From Desulfolinea sp964487745 (lineage in GTDB: Bacteria; Chloroflexota; Anaerolineae; Anaerolineales; Villigracilaceae), in assembly GCA_964487745.1 (NCBI GenBank), contig CAZASG010000017.1:10418-74417 (forward strand): a DNA stretch of 64,000 nt, read 5' to 3'. This document shows positions 53,110 to 61,171 of this stretch, one piece after another (the stretch's first letter is position 1; each line of letters starts with the position of its first letter). A program made the position numbers and the translations under genes. Under the pieces are notes generated by a model. That model was not told the origin of the DNA and searched no databases. It saw nothing but the letters and a program-made list of their open reading frames with translations.

Positions 53110-54075
53110 CTACCATTTGTCTTGTAACAAAAAGGGGGATGCTTCATTTTCTTTAAGTCTTCTTACTTTTTGTTCAAACACTTTAGGGAAGTTTTTCCAT
53201 TGTCTCAAGTTCTTGTTTTTCTCAAGTTCCAAATCAAGAACTTGGAGAGCAGGTCTTCTTGAGAGTACGCTTACATTTGGTACGGGGACTTTAGAAGGAA
53301 AGTTGTCCTGAGTTAGTAGATATAAAACAGGCAAAGGTATCGATTTTGAAAGCAACTTCAAGGGTTCGGGATTTTCCCAATTGGTACGCTGATACTTAAA
53401 TTTTTCTTTTTGATTGTGTTGTCGTCTATACTCATTTTCAAACAACCAATATATATCGTCAAGTTTTTGTGCTATTGAGTTTGCGAGAAGGGTATTTGTA
53501 TTCTTTTCTTCACAAAATGCATATGTCCAAGGAATAGCATATTGTAAAACAGTTGACATATGTCTTTCTTTTGGGGTTGATAAATGTTTTATGTACCTTG
53601 GTGAAATTGAAGTAAATGCCCATTGTGAAAACGGAACATTCTTTAGCATTTTCCTAGAAAACAAATCAACTGTTTTGTCTGGATTTGCATATACTGCATA
53701 TTTTGGGATAAATCCAAACTGCTTTGAAAAATTTATGAGTAGTGAATGTTGTTTCCCGCTTCGATAGTGCAGATAATTTACTCTGCCAGTTTTTATATTT
53801 GTTATTTTTGCTTGTACAGCAAAAGTTATCCAAGCTCCTGGCTCCCCTATACACCATAGCCAATCTGCTCCAGAATAATTACCTTCTTCCCTTCGTGTAA
53901 ATTTTCTTGTATAGAAATTCTCTTCATGCTCATATTGAATATTGTTTAATATGAGATCAGTAATAGTCTCTTCTTGTATTCCAAGACCCGTAAAGCTAGC
54001 TTTTTCGACTGCATCAGCTATTTTTACTGTTTGGGAAAGTAAGGTGTTGCAGATGTTTTTGGTTTCTTTCTTCAT
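53110..54075 (-). CDS. DUF6615-like protein, possible nuclease fold
   Basis: 321 aa. The N-terminal half has Glu in IQEETITDLILNN, then GADWLWCIGEPGAWITFAVQAKI, a spacing (E...D...QxK) like PD-(D/E)xK nuclease folds and typical of DUF6615. The gene is AT-rich (poly-A/T runs, codons such as AAA, TTT) in contrast to ggt just upstream, a sign of transfer. It begins 16 bp after ggt ends. Many DUF6615 neighbours are accessory genes. Function unproven. Confidence 0.65.
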   Translation of the reverse strand: MKKETKNICNTLLSQTVKIADAVEKASFTGLGIQEETITDLILNNIQYEHEENFYTRKFTRREEGNYSGADWLWCIGEPGAWITFAVQAKITNIKTGRVNYLHYRSGKQHSLLINFSKQFGFIPKYAVYANPDKTVDLFSRKMLKNVPFSQWAFTSISPRYIKHLSTPKERHMSTVLQYAIPWTYAFCEEKNTNTLLANSIAQKLDDIYWLFENEYRRQHNQKEKFKYQRTNWENPEPLKLLSKSIPLPVLYLLTQDNFPSKVPVPNVSVLSRRPALQVLDLELEKNKNLRQWKNFPKVFEQKVRRLKENEASPFLLQDKW

Positions 54076-54091
54076 GTTTCAAATATGGTCT

Positions 54092-55672
54092 CTATTTCAC
54101 CACACTCCCCGCCCCCCCACGTCTTCGATCCCCAACCGCAACCCACGCACCATCGATCAGCGCCACAACGTGCGTGCCGCCGAAGAACATATTCAGCCCT
54201 TCCCAGCGATTGATGGAGTAGCCGAGTTTTTCAAGCGCTTGAGCCCGTTCTTCGGGGATGCCGCCTTCGAGTTGGAGTGTCCCTGCGCCGAAGTGGATGC
54301 GCGGACGATGCACGGCTTCTTCGAGGGGCAGCCCAAAATCGATCACGTTGACGATGGCCTGTAAGATCGCCGAGCGCAAACGGCTTGAGCCGCCGCTGCC
54401 GAGGACCATTTGTGGCTGCCCGTTTTTTAGCAGCACGGTCGGGGACATCATCGTCGTCAGGCGTTCGCCGGGCGCGAGCTTATGAAAGCCCTGCGGATGC
54501 AAATCCGCTTCGCCGAGCATATTATTCATGTGGATGCCCGTCCCCTCCGGCAGGTAGCCCGAAAATTCGCCCGCTGTGGTCGTCACGCCGACAAAATTTC
54601 CCGCCGCATCGACGACGCTGATATGGGTGGTATTATTCGGCGTTTTGGGGAAAAGCGGTTCGGATGGCGGTTCGGCCCCAGCTAATATTTGCCCCAATTT
54701 TTCTTGATAAACCCGAACATGGTCATTGCCCAAGAACCGCTCGATACGCTCTTCCTCCGAACTGGGTACCGTATCCCAAACGGGACGCGCGGTATTGGTC
54801 AGGCGCATCGCTTCCGCCAACACTCGGATATGGTCGCTGCCGAGGTGTTCCATTTTGCCCAAGTTAACCGATTCGAGTAACTTGAGCGCAAAGGCGATCA
54901 GCCCGCCGCCTGTAGAAGGCATGGCGGGGAAGAGCAGTTCGTAGTCGCGGTAGGGGATGCGGATCGGGTCGAGCAGACGTATTTTGTAGTTGGCGAGATC
55001 TTCGGGTGTGATCAGACCACCGTACCGCGCTTGGTCGGCGGCAATGGCTTGGGCAACGGAACCCGTTTGAAAGGCGCGCGCGCCGTCTTCCGCTATTTGG
55101 GTGAGGTCATCTGCTAATTCGTGAAAGGTATTTATTTCGCCCGCTTTCCAATCTGTCCCATCCGGTTTTTTGAAAATGGCGTTGACTTCGGGGGTATCTT
55201 CGAAGATGGGTTGCAGGAAGTCGATGACATATTCCTGCGAGGGGGAGAGTTCGACGCCGTTTTTTGCCATGCGGATGGCGGGCTCGACGAGGGTTTTGAG
55301 TGGGAGAGTGCCGTGTTCTTGTGAGAGTTTGCAGAGCCCCTGCACGATGCCGGGGACGGCGGTGCTGGCGCGCCCGATGTAGAGTTGGTCTTGGGCGGGG
55401 CCGTAGTCGGAGGTGACGGGATGGAAGTCCATGCTTGCATGGGGGGCTTTGGAGGGCATGTTGACGAAGAAGTCGTAGACTTTGGCGGTGTTGGTTTTTA
55501 TATCGCCAACGAGGGCAATGCCGCCCCCGCCGATGCTGGTCATGACCGATTCGGCGACGAAGGATGCGAATACGGCTGCGATGGCCGCGTCGATGGCGTT
55601 GCCGCCTTGGGCAAGGATCTCTTCTCCTGCTGCGATGGTTTGTTTGTCTCCGCCTGCGATGATGCCTTTCAT
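54092..55672 (-). CDS. ggt: Gamma-glutamyltransferase
   Basis: 526 aa from the ATG at 55672, with AAGGAG 7 nt upstream; an ATG 30 nt upstream is less likely. The nucleophile Thr lies in NTTHISVVDAAGNFVGVT (about residue 355), with the glutamate-binding segment GSGGSSRLRSAILQA. No signal peptide is seen, so this form is probably cytoplasmic. It cleaves or transfers gamma-glutamyl groups, for example from glutathione. A decayed 3' fragment of a related gene lies downstream. Confidence 0.92.
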   Translation of the reverse strand: MKGIIAGGDKQTIAAGEEILAQGGNAIDAAIAAVFASFVAESVMTSIGGGGIALVGDIKTNTAKVYDFFVNMPSKAPHASMDFHPVTSDYGPAQDQLYIGRASTAVPGIVQGLCKLSQEHGTLPLKTLVEPAIRMAKNGVELSPSQEYVIDFLQPIFEDTPEVNAIFKKPDGTDWKAGEINTFHELADDLTQIAEDGARAFQTGSVAQAIAADQARYGGLITPEDLANYKIRLLDPIRIPYRDYELLFPAMPSTGGGLIAFALKLLESVNLGKMEHLGSDHIRVLAEAMRLTNTARPVWDTVPSSEEERIERFLGNDHVRVYQEKLGQILAGAEPPSEPLFPKTPNNTTHISVVDAAGNFVGVTTTAGEFSGYLPEGTGIHMNNMLGEADLHPQGFHKLAPGERLTTMMSPTVLLKNGQPQMVLGSGGSSRLRSAILQAIVNVIDFGLPLEEAVHRPRIHFGAGTLQLEGGIPEERAQALEKLGYSINRWEGLNMFFGGTHVVALIDGAWVAVGDRRRGGAGSVVK

Positions 55673-55725
55673 GAAAACTCTCCTTGATTTTTTGATTGGC
55701 ATAGTATACCTCTGCGAAGTGCCCG

Positions 55726-55731
55726 TATAAT
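55726..55731 (+). promoter_or_regulatory. -10 box of the dehydrogenase gene
   Basis: TATAAT lies 26 nt before the ATG at 55757; the -35 is poor. On the minus strand TATACT (55703-55708) may serve ggt. Confidence 0.4.
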
Positions 55732-55756
55732 TAGGAAGTTGTATAAAGGAGTATCC

Positions 55757-56707
55757 ATGAAATCACTTTGGCTTGAAAACGAAATCCTTTCCTATAAAGA
55801 GAACCAACCCCGCCCTGTGCAGGGGGACGAAGCCCTCATCCGTGTGCGGCTGGCGGGCATCTGCGGCACCGATCTTGAGATGGTCAAAGGCTACTATCCC
55901 TTCACCGGCGTGCCCGGGCACGAATTCGTCGGTGAAGTGGTCGAGTGTGCCGATGAAATCTGGGTTGGCAAGCGGGTTGTCGGCGAGATTAACGTCACCT
56001 GCGGGGATTGCGAGCAGTGCCAGAACGGACGCTCGACGCATTGCGAAAAGCGGACGACTCTCGGCATCCACAATCGGGATGGCGTCTTTGCGGAATACGT
56101 CACGCTCCCGACCCGCAACCTGTTCCCGGTCCCCGAAGATCTGACCGACGAGAGAGCGGTTTTCACCGAACTGGTCGCCGCTGCGTTGGAGATCACCCAG
56201 GAAGTGCATATCCTTCCGACAGATCGTGTCCTCGTCATCGGCGCGGGGAGATTTGGGCAGTTGATCGCGCAAGTTTTACAGCTCACTGGCGCAGATTTAC
56301 ATATGGTGGCGCGACATCCCATTCAGCAAAAATTGCTTAGGGCACATAATATCCGCCTGATCGACGAAGCGGATATCCAGCCCTGGCGCTGGGATGTGGT
56401 GGTAGATGTGACGGGCTCGGCATCCGGTTTTTCTTTAGCGAGGCAAGCCATTCGTCCGCGCGGCACGCTGATCATGAAATCCACGTATAAGGGCGATATG
56501 CAGGTCAACTTCTCCCAGATCGTGGTCGATGAACTTAATATCGTTGGCTCGCGCTGTGGTCCCTTTGCGCCCGCGCTGCGTTTGCTGGAGACCGAGCTTG
56601 TCGATCCGCTGGGGATGATCGCGGCAGAGTATCCGCTTGAAGAGGGCTTGAAAGCCTTTGAGCATGCCAGTCAGCGTGGGGTTCTGAAGGTTCTGTTACG
56701 ACCTTAG
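55757..56707 (+). CDS. Zinc-dependent MDR alcohol dehydrogenase
   Basis: 316 aa from the ATG at 55757, with AAAGGAG upstream. Catalytic zinc ligands in GICGTDLEM and GHEFVGEV, structural zinc cysteines in CGDCEQCQNGRSTHCEKR, and the NAD fold in RVLVIGAGRFGQLIAQVLQ. The length is short for the family. Substrate unknown; the layout is like sorbitol/threonine-type dehydrogenases. A methyltransferase gene follows after 7 nt. Confidence 0.9.
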   Translation: MKSLWLENEILSYKENQPRPVQGDEALIRVRLAGICGTDLEMVKGYYPFTGVPGHEFVGEVVECADEIWVGKRVVGEINVTCGDCEQCQNGRSTHCEKRTTLGIHNRDGVFAEYVTLPTRNLFPVPEDLTDERAVFTELVAAALEITQEVHILPTDRVLVIGAGRFGQLIAQVLQLTGADLHMVARHPIQQKLLRAHNIRLIDEADIQPWRWDVVVDVTGSASGFSLARQAIRPRGTLIMKSTYKGDMQVNFSQIVVDELNIVGSRCGPFAPALRLLETELVDPLGMIAAEYPLEEGLKAFEHASQRGVLKVLLRP

Positions 56708-56714
56708 GAGAGAA

Positions 56715-57410
56715 ATGTATTCAAAAACAGCCCAATATTATGATCTGGTTTACAGCTTCAAGAATTATGAAGAGGAAGCCGGGAAGATTAAGGCCCTTAT
56801 TCAAAAAGAACATCCGGCTGCGAAAAGCATTTTAGATGTGGCTTGCGGCTCGGCCGAACATGCCAGATACTTGATCGAAGATTTCAGGCTCGATGGCATC
56901 GATCTACAGCCAGAATTCGTCGAGATTGCCCAAAAGAAGATCCCCTCAGGGAAATTCACCCTGGCCGATATGAGCGACTTTTCGCTGCCAGAGCGTTATG
57001 ACGTGGTGCAGTGTTTGTTCAGCTCGATTGGTTATTTGCAGGAAGGGCAGCAGGTAATAAATGCTTTGCTCTGTTTCAAAAAGCATCTGAAACCTGGCGG
57101 TATTATTCTTGTTGAACCCTGGTTCAGTCCAGAGCAGTGGAATGTGGGCGTACCCTTTATGCTCACCATCGACGAGCCGGAGATCAAGATCTGCCGTATG
57201 AATACCAGCGGGCGAGATGGGAAAATCTCACAGGTTCATTTCCACTACTTGATCGGGAAACCGGAGGGGGTAGAGCATTTTGAAGAAGACCACAGCCTTG
57301 CGCTTTACACGGTCGATGAAATGTTGAGCTTCTTCCAGCAGACCGAATTGCAGGTTGAATATGATCCTGAAGGCATTTTCGGGCGTGGGTTGTATGTAGC
57401 CAGAGAGTGA
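56715..57410 (+). CDS. Class I SAM methyltransferase
   Basis: 231 aa. Motif I: SILDVACGSAEHARYL; then IDLQPEFVEIAQKK, YDVVQCLFSSIGYL and a product-strand end. The start MYSKTAQYYDLVYSFKNYEEEA is typical of small-molecule methyltransferases of the Methyltransf_25/11 group. Substrate unknown. GGAGAG precedes the ATG; probably co-transcribed with the dehydrogenase. Confidence 0.88.
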   Translation: MYSKTAQYYDLVYSFKNYEEEAGKIKALIQKEHPAAKSILDVACGSAEHARYLIEDFRLDGIDLQPEFVEIAQKKIPSGKFTLADMSDFSLPERYDVVQCLFSSIGYLQEGQQVINALLCFKKHLKPGGIILVEPWFSPEQWNVGVPFMLTIDEPEIKICRMNTSGRDGKISQVHFHYLIGKPEGVEHFEEDHSLALYTVDEMLSFFQQTELQVEYDPEGIFGRGLYVARE

Positions 57411-57420
57411 TTGAAGGCAA

Positions 57421-57457
57421 AGGATAAACCGCTCTGAAATGGGCGGTTTATCCTTTT
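57421..57457 (+). terminator. Intrinsic terminator after the methyltransferase gene
   Basis: GGATAAACCGC and GCGGTTTATCC pair around a 10-nt loop and are followed by TTTT. Confidence 0.85.
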
Positions 57458-57499
57458 AAATATTGACGTATTCTACATTTCCTATCCTTGAAAGAAAGG

Positions 57500-57505
57500 T
57501 ACAAT
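57500..57505 (+). promoter_or_regulatory. -10 box, leaderless type
   Basis: TACAAT ends 7 nt before the ATG at 57513; no Shine-Dalgarno is seen and the -35 is weak. Confidence 0.4.
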
Positions 57506-57512
57506 CAGCTCC

Positions 57513-58115
57513 ATGTCAAAACTCTCCAAATCCCCCCTCTTCTATTTCCTCCTGACCTTGCTTGCCATTGCCGTGATAACTTTCTTCGGCCCTGAAGAAG
57601 CCACGCTTGGCTCGAACGTGCGCCTCGTCTACCTGCATGGTGCCTGGGTGTTGACCGCGGAACTGCTCTTTGCCCTCGCTGCCTTAAGCGGGCTGATTGC
57701 GCTTATCTTCCGTAAAGAAGCCTTCTATCGTTGGACAACGGCTCTTGGTCGCAGCGGCATCTTCTACTGGATTTCCTACCTGCCTCTCTCGATGTGGGCC
57801 ATGCAGGCCAACTGGAACGGTCTCTTCCTTGCCGAGCCGCGCTTCCGCCTGGCGATGACCTTTGCCGTTGTCGGGTTGCTGCTTCAGGTCGGTTTATGGA
57901 TGCTAAATATCAACTGGCTGACCGCGCTCTCGAATATCGCTTTCATTGCAGCATTGCGCTTTATCTTCGCCACGGCCGAAAACGTCATGCACCCGCCTCC
58001 TTCGCCAATCTTCAATTCCGGCAATTGGGCTATCATCGGATTTTTTGTCGGATTAAATCTCTTCACCTGGCTATCGGCGTATTTTGTCACGCGCTTCTTT
58101 CTACCAAAGGAATAG
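57513..58115 (+). CDS. Six-TM membrane protein, weakly CcmC/CcsA-like
   Basis: 200 aa with about six TM helices. The segment NVRLVYLHGAWVLTAELLFA recalls the start of cytochrome c biogenesis proteins CcmC/CcsA, where His lies in a similar YLHVPxAW motif, but the WWD domain is absent. So a haem-related role is only a guess. An imperfect palindrome follows the stop. Confidence 0.75.
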   Translation: MSKLSKSPLFYFLLTLLAIAVITFFGPEEATLGSNVRLVYLHGAWVLTAELLFALAALSGLIALIFRKEAFYRWTTALGRSGIFYWISYLPLSMWAMQANWNGLFLAEPRFRLAMTFAVVGLLLQVGLWMLNINWLTALSNIAFIAALRFIFATAENVMHPPPSPIFNSGNWAIIGFFVGLNLFTWLSAYFVTRFFLPKE

Positions 58116-58116
58116 A

Positions 58117-58180
58117 ACACGGATTTACGCTGATTTTCGCAGATTTTTGAAAAATCCGTGAAAATCTGTCAGATCCGCGT
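58117..58180. repeat. Imperfect palindrome of CACGGATTT type
   Basis: CACGGATTTACGCTGATTTT with an imperfect complement ending GTCAGATCCGCG, with GATTTTC units repeated in each arm. Lies between the six-TM gene and the MFS gene. Confidence 0.55.
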
Positions 58181-58192
58181 TTCATTTTAATC

Positions 58193-59335
58193 ATGCAACT
58201 TGCCCTCTTTGCCCTCATCCGCACGATCTTCAACACCGCCTATCGTATGGCCTATCCCTTTTTGGGTGTCTTCGCGCGTGCCCTTGGTGTTGACCTCGCC
58301 ACGATGTCGACGGTGATGAGCATCCGTTCATTCAGCGGTGTCCTTGTTCCTTTTATCGCACCCATTGCCGACCATCGCGGACGCAAGTTTGGCATGTTGC
58401 TCGGTTTGGTTCTCTTCATTCTGAGCATGGGACTGGTTGTTTTTATTCCCACCTTTCCGGCCCTTGCCGCGGCCATGTTTTTCTCCACCCTCGGAAAATT
58501 TATCTTCGACCCCGCCATGCAAGCCTACCTCGGCGACCGCACCGCTTACGCCGAACGCGGACGTGCGATCGCCATCACCGAATTGGGATGGTCGCTGGCC
58601 TTTGTCATTGGTGTTCCGCTGGCTGGTTTTCTGATCGCACGTTTTGGATGGATTGCTCCATTCCCTTTGCTGGCCTTGCTTGCGTTGCTGACCCTTGTCC
58701 TGCTGGTGATCACCTTGCCCAAGGACGAGCCGCGCGTGGGTCAACCTGCTGCCGCCAAATTGAATTTCAGAGCGATTTTTGGCTCGATCCCGGCAATGGC
58801 TGGCCTCAGTATTACGCTCTGGGCAACGATCGGGAACGAGCTGGTCAACCTGATCTTCGGCGTTTGGCTCGAAGATTCCTTTGGCTTACAGATCGCGGCG
58901 TTGGGCGCATCCGCGGCAGTGATCGGATTCTCCGAAGTCGGCGGTGAAGGTTTGGTGGCAATACTTTCAGATCGTCTGGGGAAAGAACGTGCGGTAGGCT
59001 ATGGGCTGGTTCTCAGTTCACTAACGGCGCTACTTTTGCCTATTATGGGACAAAGCACCCCTGGGGCTTTGATCGGTCTCTTTCTCTTCTATATCACATT
59101 TGAGTTTACCTTTGTCAGTTCCATCTCGATGATGACAGAGATCATGCCTGCGGCACGTGCAACGCTGATGGCTTTCAATGTCGCGACCTTCTCCATTGGG
59201 CGCGGCATCGGGGCTCCCTTGGGGACATTCCTGTACGGTTTTGGTTTTCCCATTGTCGTGGTTGGGACGATCGTTTTCAACATCTTCGCATTATTCGCCT
59301 TGCGCAGAATTACGAAAGAATTACCGGTCAAATAA
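58193..59335 (+). CDS. MFS transporter
   Basis: 380 aa with about 11 to 12 TM helices. The loop between helices 2 and 3 has PIADHRGRKFGMLLG, the MFS signature. Symmetric halves are visible (second-half loop LSDRLGKERAVGYGLVL). Substrate unknown; similar carriers include drug and sugar efflux pumps. There is no strong ribosome site before the ATG. Confidence 0.85.
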   Translation: MQLALFALIRTIFNTAYRMAYPFLGVFARALGVDLATMSTVMSIRSFSGVLVPFIAPIADHRGRKFGMLLGLVLFILSMGLVVFIPTFPALAAAMFFSTLGKFIFDPAMQAYLGDRTAYAERGRAIAITELGWSLAFVIGVPLAGFLIARFGWIAPFPLLALLALLTLVLLVITLPKDEPRVGQPAAAKLNFRAIFGSIPAMAGLSITLWATIGNELVNLIFGVWLEDSFGLQIAALGASAAVIGFSEVGGEGLVAILSDRLGKERAVGYGLVLSSLTALLLPIMGQSTPGALIGLFLFYITFEFTFVSSISMMTEIMPAARATLMAFNVATFSIGRGIGAPLGTFLYGFGFPIVVVGTIVFNIFALFALRRITKELPVK

Positions 59336-59340
59336 TACGG

Positions 59341-59436
59341 CGTCATTGCGAACGAAGTGAAGCAATCTCCACAAAAGAAGGCGAGATTGCTTCAGCGATA
59401 AAACCGCCTCGCACACGTACCCTTTAGGGTAATGAC
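59341..59436. repeat. GTCATTGCGAACG-type inverted repeat
   Basis: Outer ends CGTCATTGCG and GGTAATGAC, inner arms GAAGCAATCTC and GAGATTGCTTC. This is the widespread CGTCATTGCGAGNGAAGCAATCTC class of bacterial repeats. A short relative lies at 49995-50025. Confidence 0.75.
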
Positions 59437-59446
59437 AAAACAGCCC

Positions 59447-59477
59447 TTGACTCTCCTCTTACTGGAGGCTGTATACT
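59447..59477 (+). promoter_or_regulatory. MerR-type promoter with 19-bp spacer
   Basis: TTGACT (59447-59452) and TATACT (59472-59477) are 19 bp apart with a CTCTCC...GGAGGC dyad in the spacer. Over-long spacers with a dyad are the mark of MerR-controlled promoters; the gene downstream is a MerR regulator. Confidence 0.8.
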
Positions 59478-59519
59478 CCCATCGAAAGCTTTCAGAACGC
59501 TCAATATTGAGTTGGAAAA

Positions 59520-60338
59520 ATGATAAAGATCGGATTCTTTTCAAAACTCAGCCAGGTGCCGGTAAAGACCTTGCGCTACTACGATGAGATCGGCTTACTC
59601 AAGCCCATTGGCATCGATTCGTTTACCGGCTACCGCTACTACTCGGTCACGCAGTTGCCGCGTCTCCATCGCATTTTGGCCTTGAAAGACTTGGGCTTAT
59701 CGCTGGATCAGATATCCCAATTGCTGGCAGATGATCTCCCCGCAGAGCAATTGCGCGGAATGCTACGCATGAAGCAGATGAAGATACGCGAAAAAATGCA
59801 GCAGGAAGAAGAGAAGTTGGCGCGCGTGGCTGCCCGGCTGAAACAGATCGAACAGGAGAGTAAAATGTCAGATTATGATGTTGTTATTAAGACGGTTGAT
59901 GACGTGCGGATCGCCTCCGTACGAGATGTGATCCCCAGCTACCCCGCGCAGGGACAACTTTGGGGAGAGTTGGAAAGCACCCTAGCGCAAAAGCAGATCA
60001 AGCCCATCGCGCCCTGCTTCACCTTATATCATTCCGATGAGCCTGAAATTGATGCTGAAGTTTGCGAACCCGTTGCCGAGAGGAATATGCCCGATGATGA
60101 AACACGTGTGAAAATACGCGAGTTGCCCGGCACAGAAGTAGCTGCCCTCATTCATCGTGGCCCATATGCCACACTCAGCACAGCCTATGAAGCCTTGGTG
60201 AAGTGGATCGAGGAAAATGGCTATCGTATTGCAGGTAGCCCCTATCGTGAGATCTATCTAAAGCCCCCGGCAGAAGAGGGGGATCAACAAGATGGTGAAA
60301 CGATCACTGAGATCCAGTTCCCGATAAAGAAGGCATAG
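59520..60338 (+). CDS. MerR-family regulator with GyrI-like ligand domain
   Basis: 272 aa. Helix-turn-helix and wing at 1-70 (FFSKLSQVPVKTLRYYDEIGL, then GYRYYSVTQLPRLHRI), a coiled coil at 75-115 and a GyrI-like/BmrR-type effector domain at 120-272 (AALIHRGPYATLSTAYEALVKW, EIYLKPP). Such proteins bind aromatic or cationic drugs and twist an over-long promoter; here the likely target is its own promoter, and the MFS gene upstream may be linked. Confidence 0.92.
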   Translation: MIKIGFFSKLSQVPVKTLRYYDEIGLLKPIGIDSFTGYRYYSVTQLPRLHRILALKDLGLSLDQISQLLADDLPAEQLRGMLRMKQMKIREKMQQEEEKLARVAARLKQIEQESKMSDYDVVIKTVDDVRIASVRDVIPSYPAQGQLWGELESTLAQKQIKPIAPCFTLYHSDEPEIDAEVCEPVAERNMPDDETRVKIRELPGTEVAALIHRGPYATLSTAYEALVKWIEENGYRIAGSPYREIYLKPPAEEGDQQDGETITEIQFPIKKA

Positions 60339-60348
60339 CCTGAAGAAG

Positions 60349-60392
60349 ATCGCCGATTGTCATGCTAGAATAGACAATCGGCGATTTATTTT
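60349..60392 (+). terminator. Terminator of the MerR gene
   Basis: ATCGCCGATTGTC and GACAATCGGCGAT pair perfectly around an 11-nt loop and are followed by TTATTTTAT. Confidence 0.8.
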
Positions 60393-60407
60393 ATAACAGG
60401 TTTATTT

Positions 60408-60989
60408 ATGGGAATTTTTACTCAAATACTTTTGATTCTTCTCTATATCGCATCCATTTTGGCTTTTCTCTATGGACTTTGGGCATTTGTGCCCCATTTA
60501 TATCAACTTCCCTGGGTGCCAACTCAAAAAGCTCGTGCCCGCAAGGCTTTGGAAATGGCAAAGCTTCAACCCGGCGAAGTGCTTTACGATCTCGGGGCGG
60601 GGGATGGACGCATCCTGTTGATGGCAGCGGAAGAGTTTGGGGCACAGGCGGTCGGGATCGAGGCGAGCCTGTTGCAGTTTGTGTTCACGTGGGCAAGATG
60701 TTTTTTTAGCGGAGGCAGGTCGCATATCCGCGTGCGTCTCGAAAATTTTTATAAAGCTGATCTTTCAGATGCCGACGTCGTCTTTGCGTATCTGACACCC
60801 ACACACGCCCTCCGTCTTCAAGACAAGCTGGCTTCAAAATTGAAACCCGGTGCGCGCGTTATTTCGATCGCTTTTGATTTTCCGAAATGGAAGCCGAACG
60901 ACTATGACGACGGGTATTTACTTTTTATGTATGAGATGCCGCCGGAAGAGGGGGGCTTTGCGGCGTATTTGGCGGAGCAGGATATTTAG
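60408..60989 (+). CDS. ATPSCKMT/FAM173-like membrane methyltransferase
   Basis: 193 aa. One N-terminal TM helix (about 5-30), then VPTQKARARKALEMAKLQPGE, motif I VLYDLGAGDGRILLMAAEEF, and VFAYLTPTHALRLQDKLASK with ARVISIAFDFPKWKP. The last segment closely resembles FAM173 lysine methyltransferases, which modify the ATP synthase c subunit in mitochondria. Target here unknown. Membrane anchor and fold fit a membrane-protein substrate. Confidence 0.75.
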   Translation: MGIFTQILLILLYIASILAFLYGLWAFVPHLYQLPWVPTQKARARKALEMAKLQPGEVLYDLGAGDGRILLMAAEEFGAQAVGIEASLLQFVFTWARCFFSGGRSHIRVRLENFYKADLSDADVVFAYLTPTHALRLQDKLASKLKPGARVISIAFDFPKWKPNDYDDGYLLFMYEMPPEEGGFAAYLAEQDI

Positions 60990-61015
60990 CTTTCAAAACT
61001 CCAGGCCTTTAACTG

Positions 61016-61050
61016 GACTACAAAAGTCTTCAAGACTTTTGTAGTCTCTT
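61016..61050 (+). terminator. Palindrome with 1-nt loop after the methyltransferase gene
   Basis: GACTACAAAAGTCTT and AAGACTTTTGTAGTC pair perfectly around one C, followed by TCTTT. Confidence 0.75.
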
Positions 61051-61073
61051 TGCTTAAATATGCCTTTTTGCTC

Positions 61074-61102
61074 TTGACCCCCGCTCGCTCCCGTTCTACA
61101 AT
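61074..61102 (+). promoter_or_regulatory. Promoter of the GlyA-GcvT gene
   Basis: TTGACC (61074-61079) and TACAAT (61097-61102) are 17 bp apart. The leader would be about 62 nt with GGAG near the ATG. Confidence 0.65.
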
Positions 61103-61171
61103 TCAGGAAATGTCAGACAAATTTTGATGTTTTTCTTTTCTATCTAATTCACCCTTTTTACGGAGACACCA

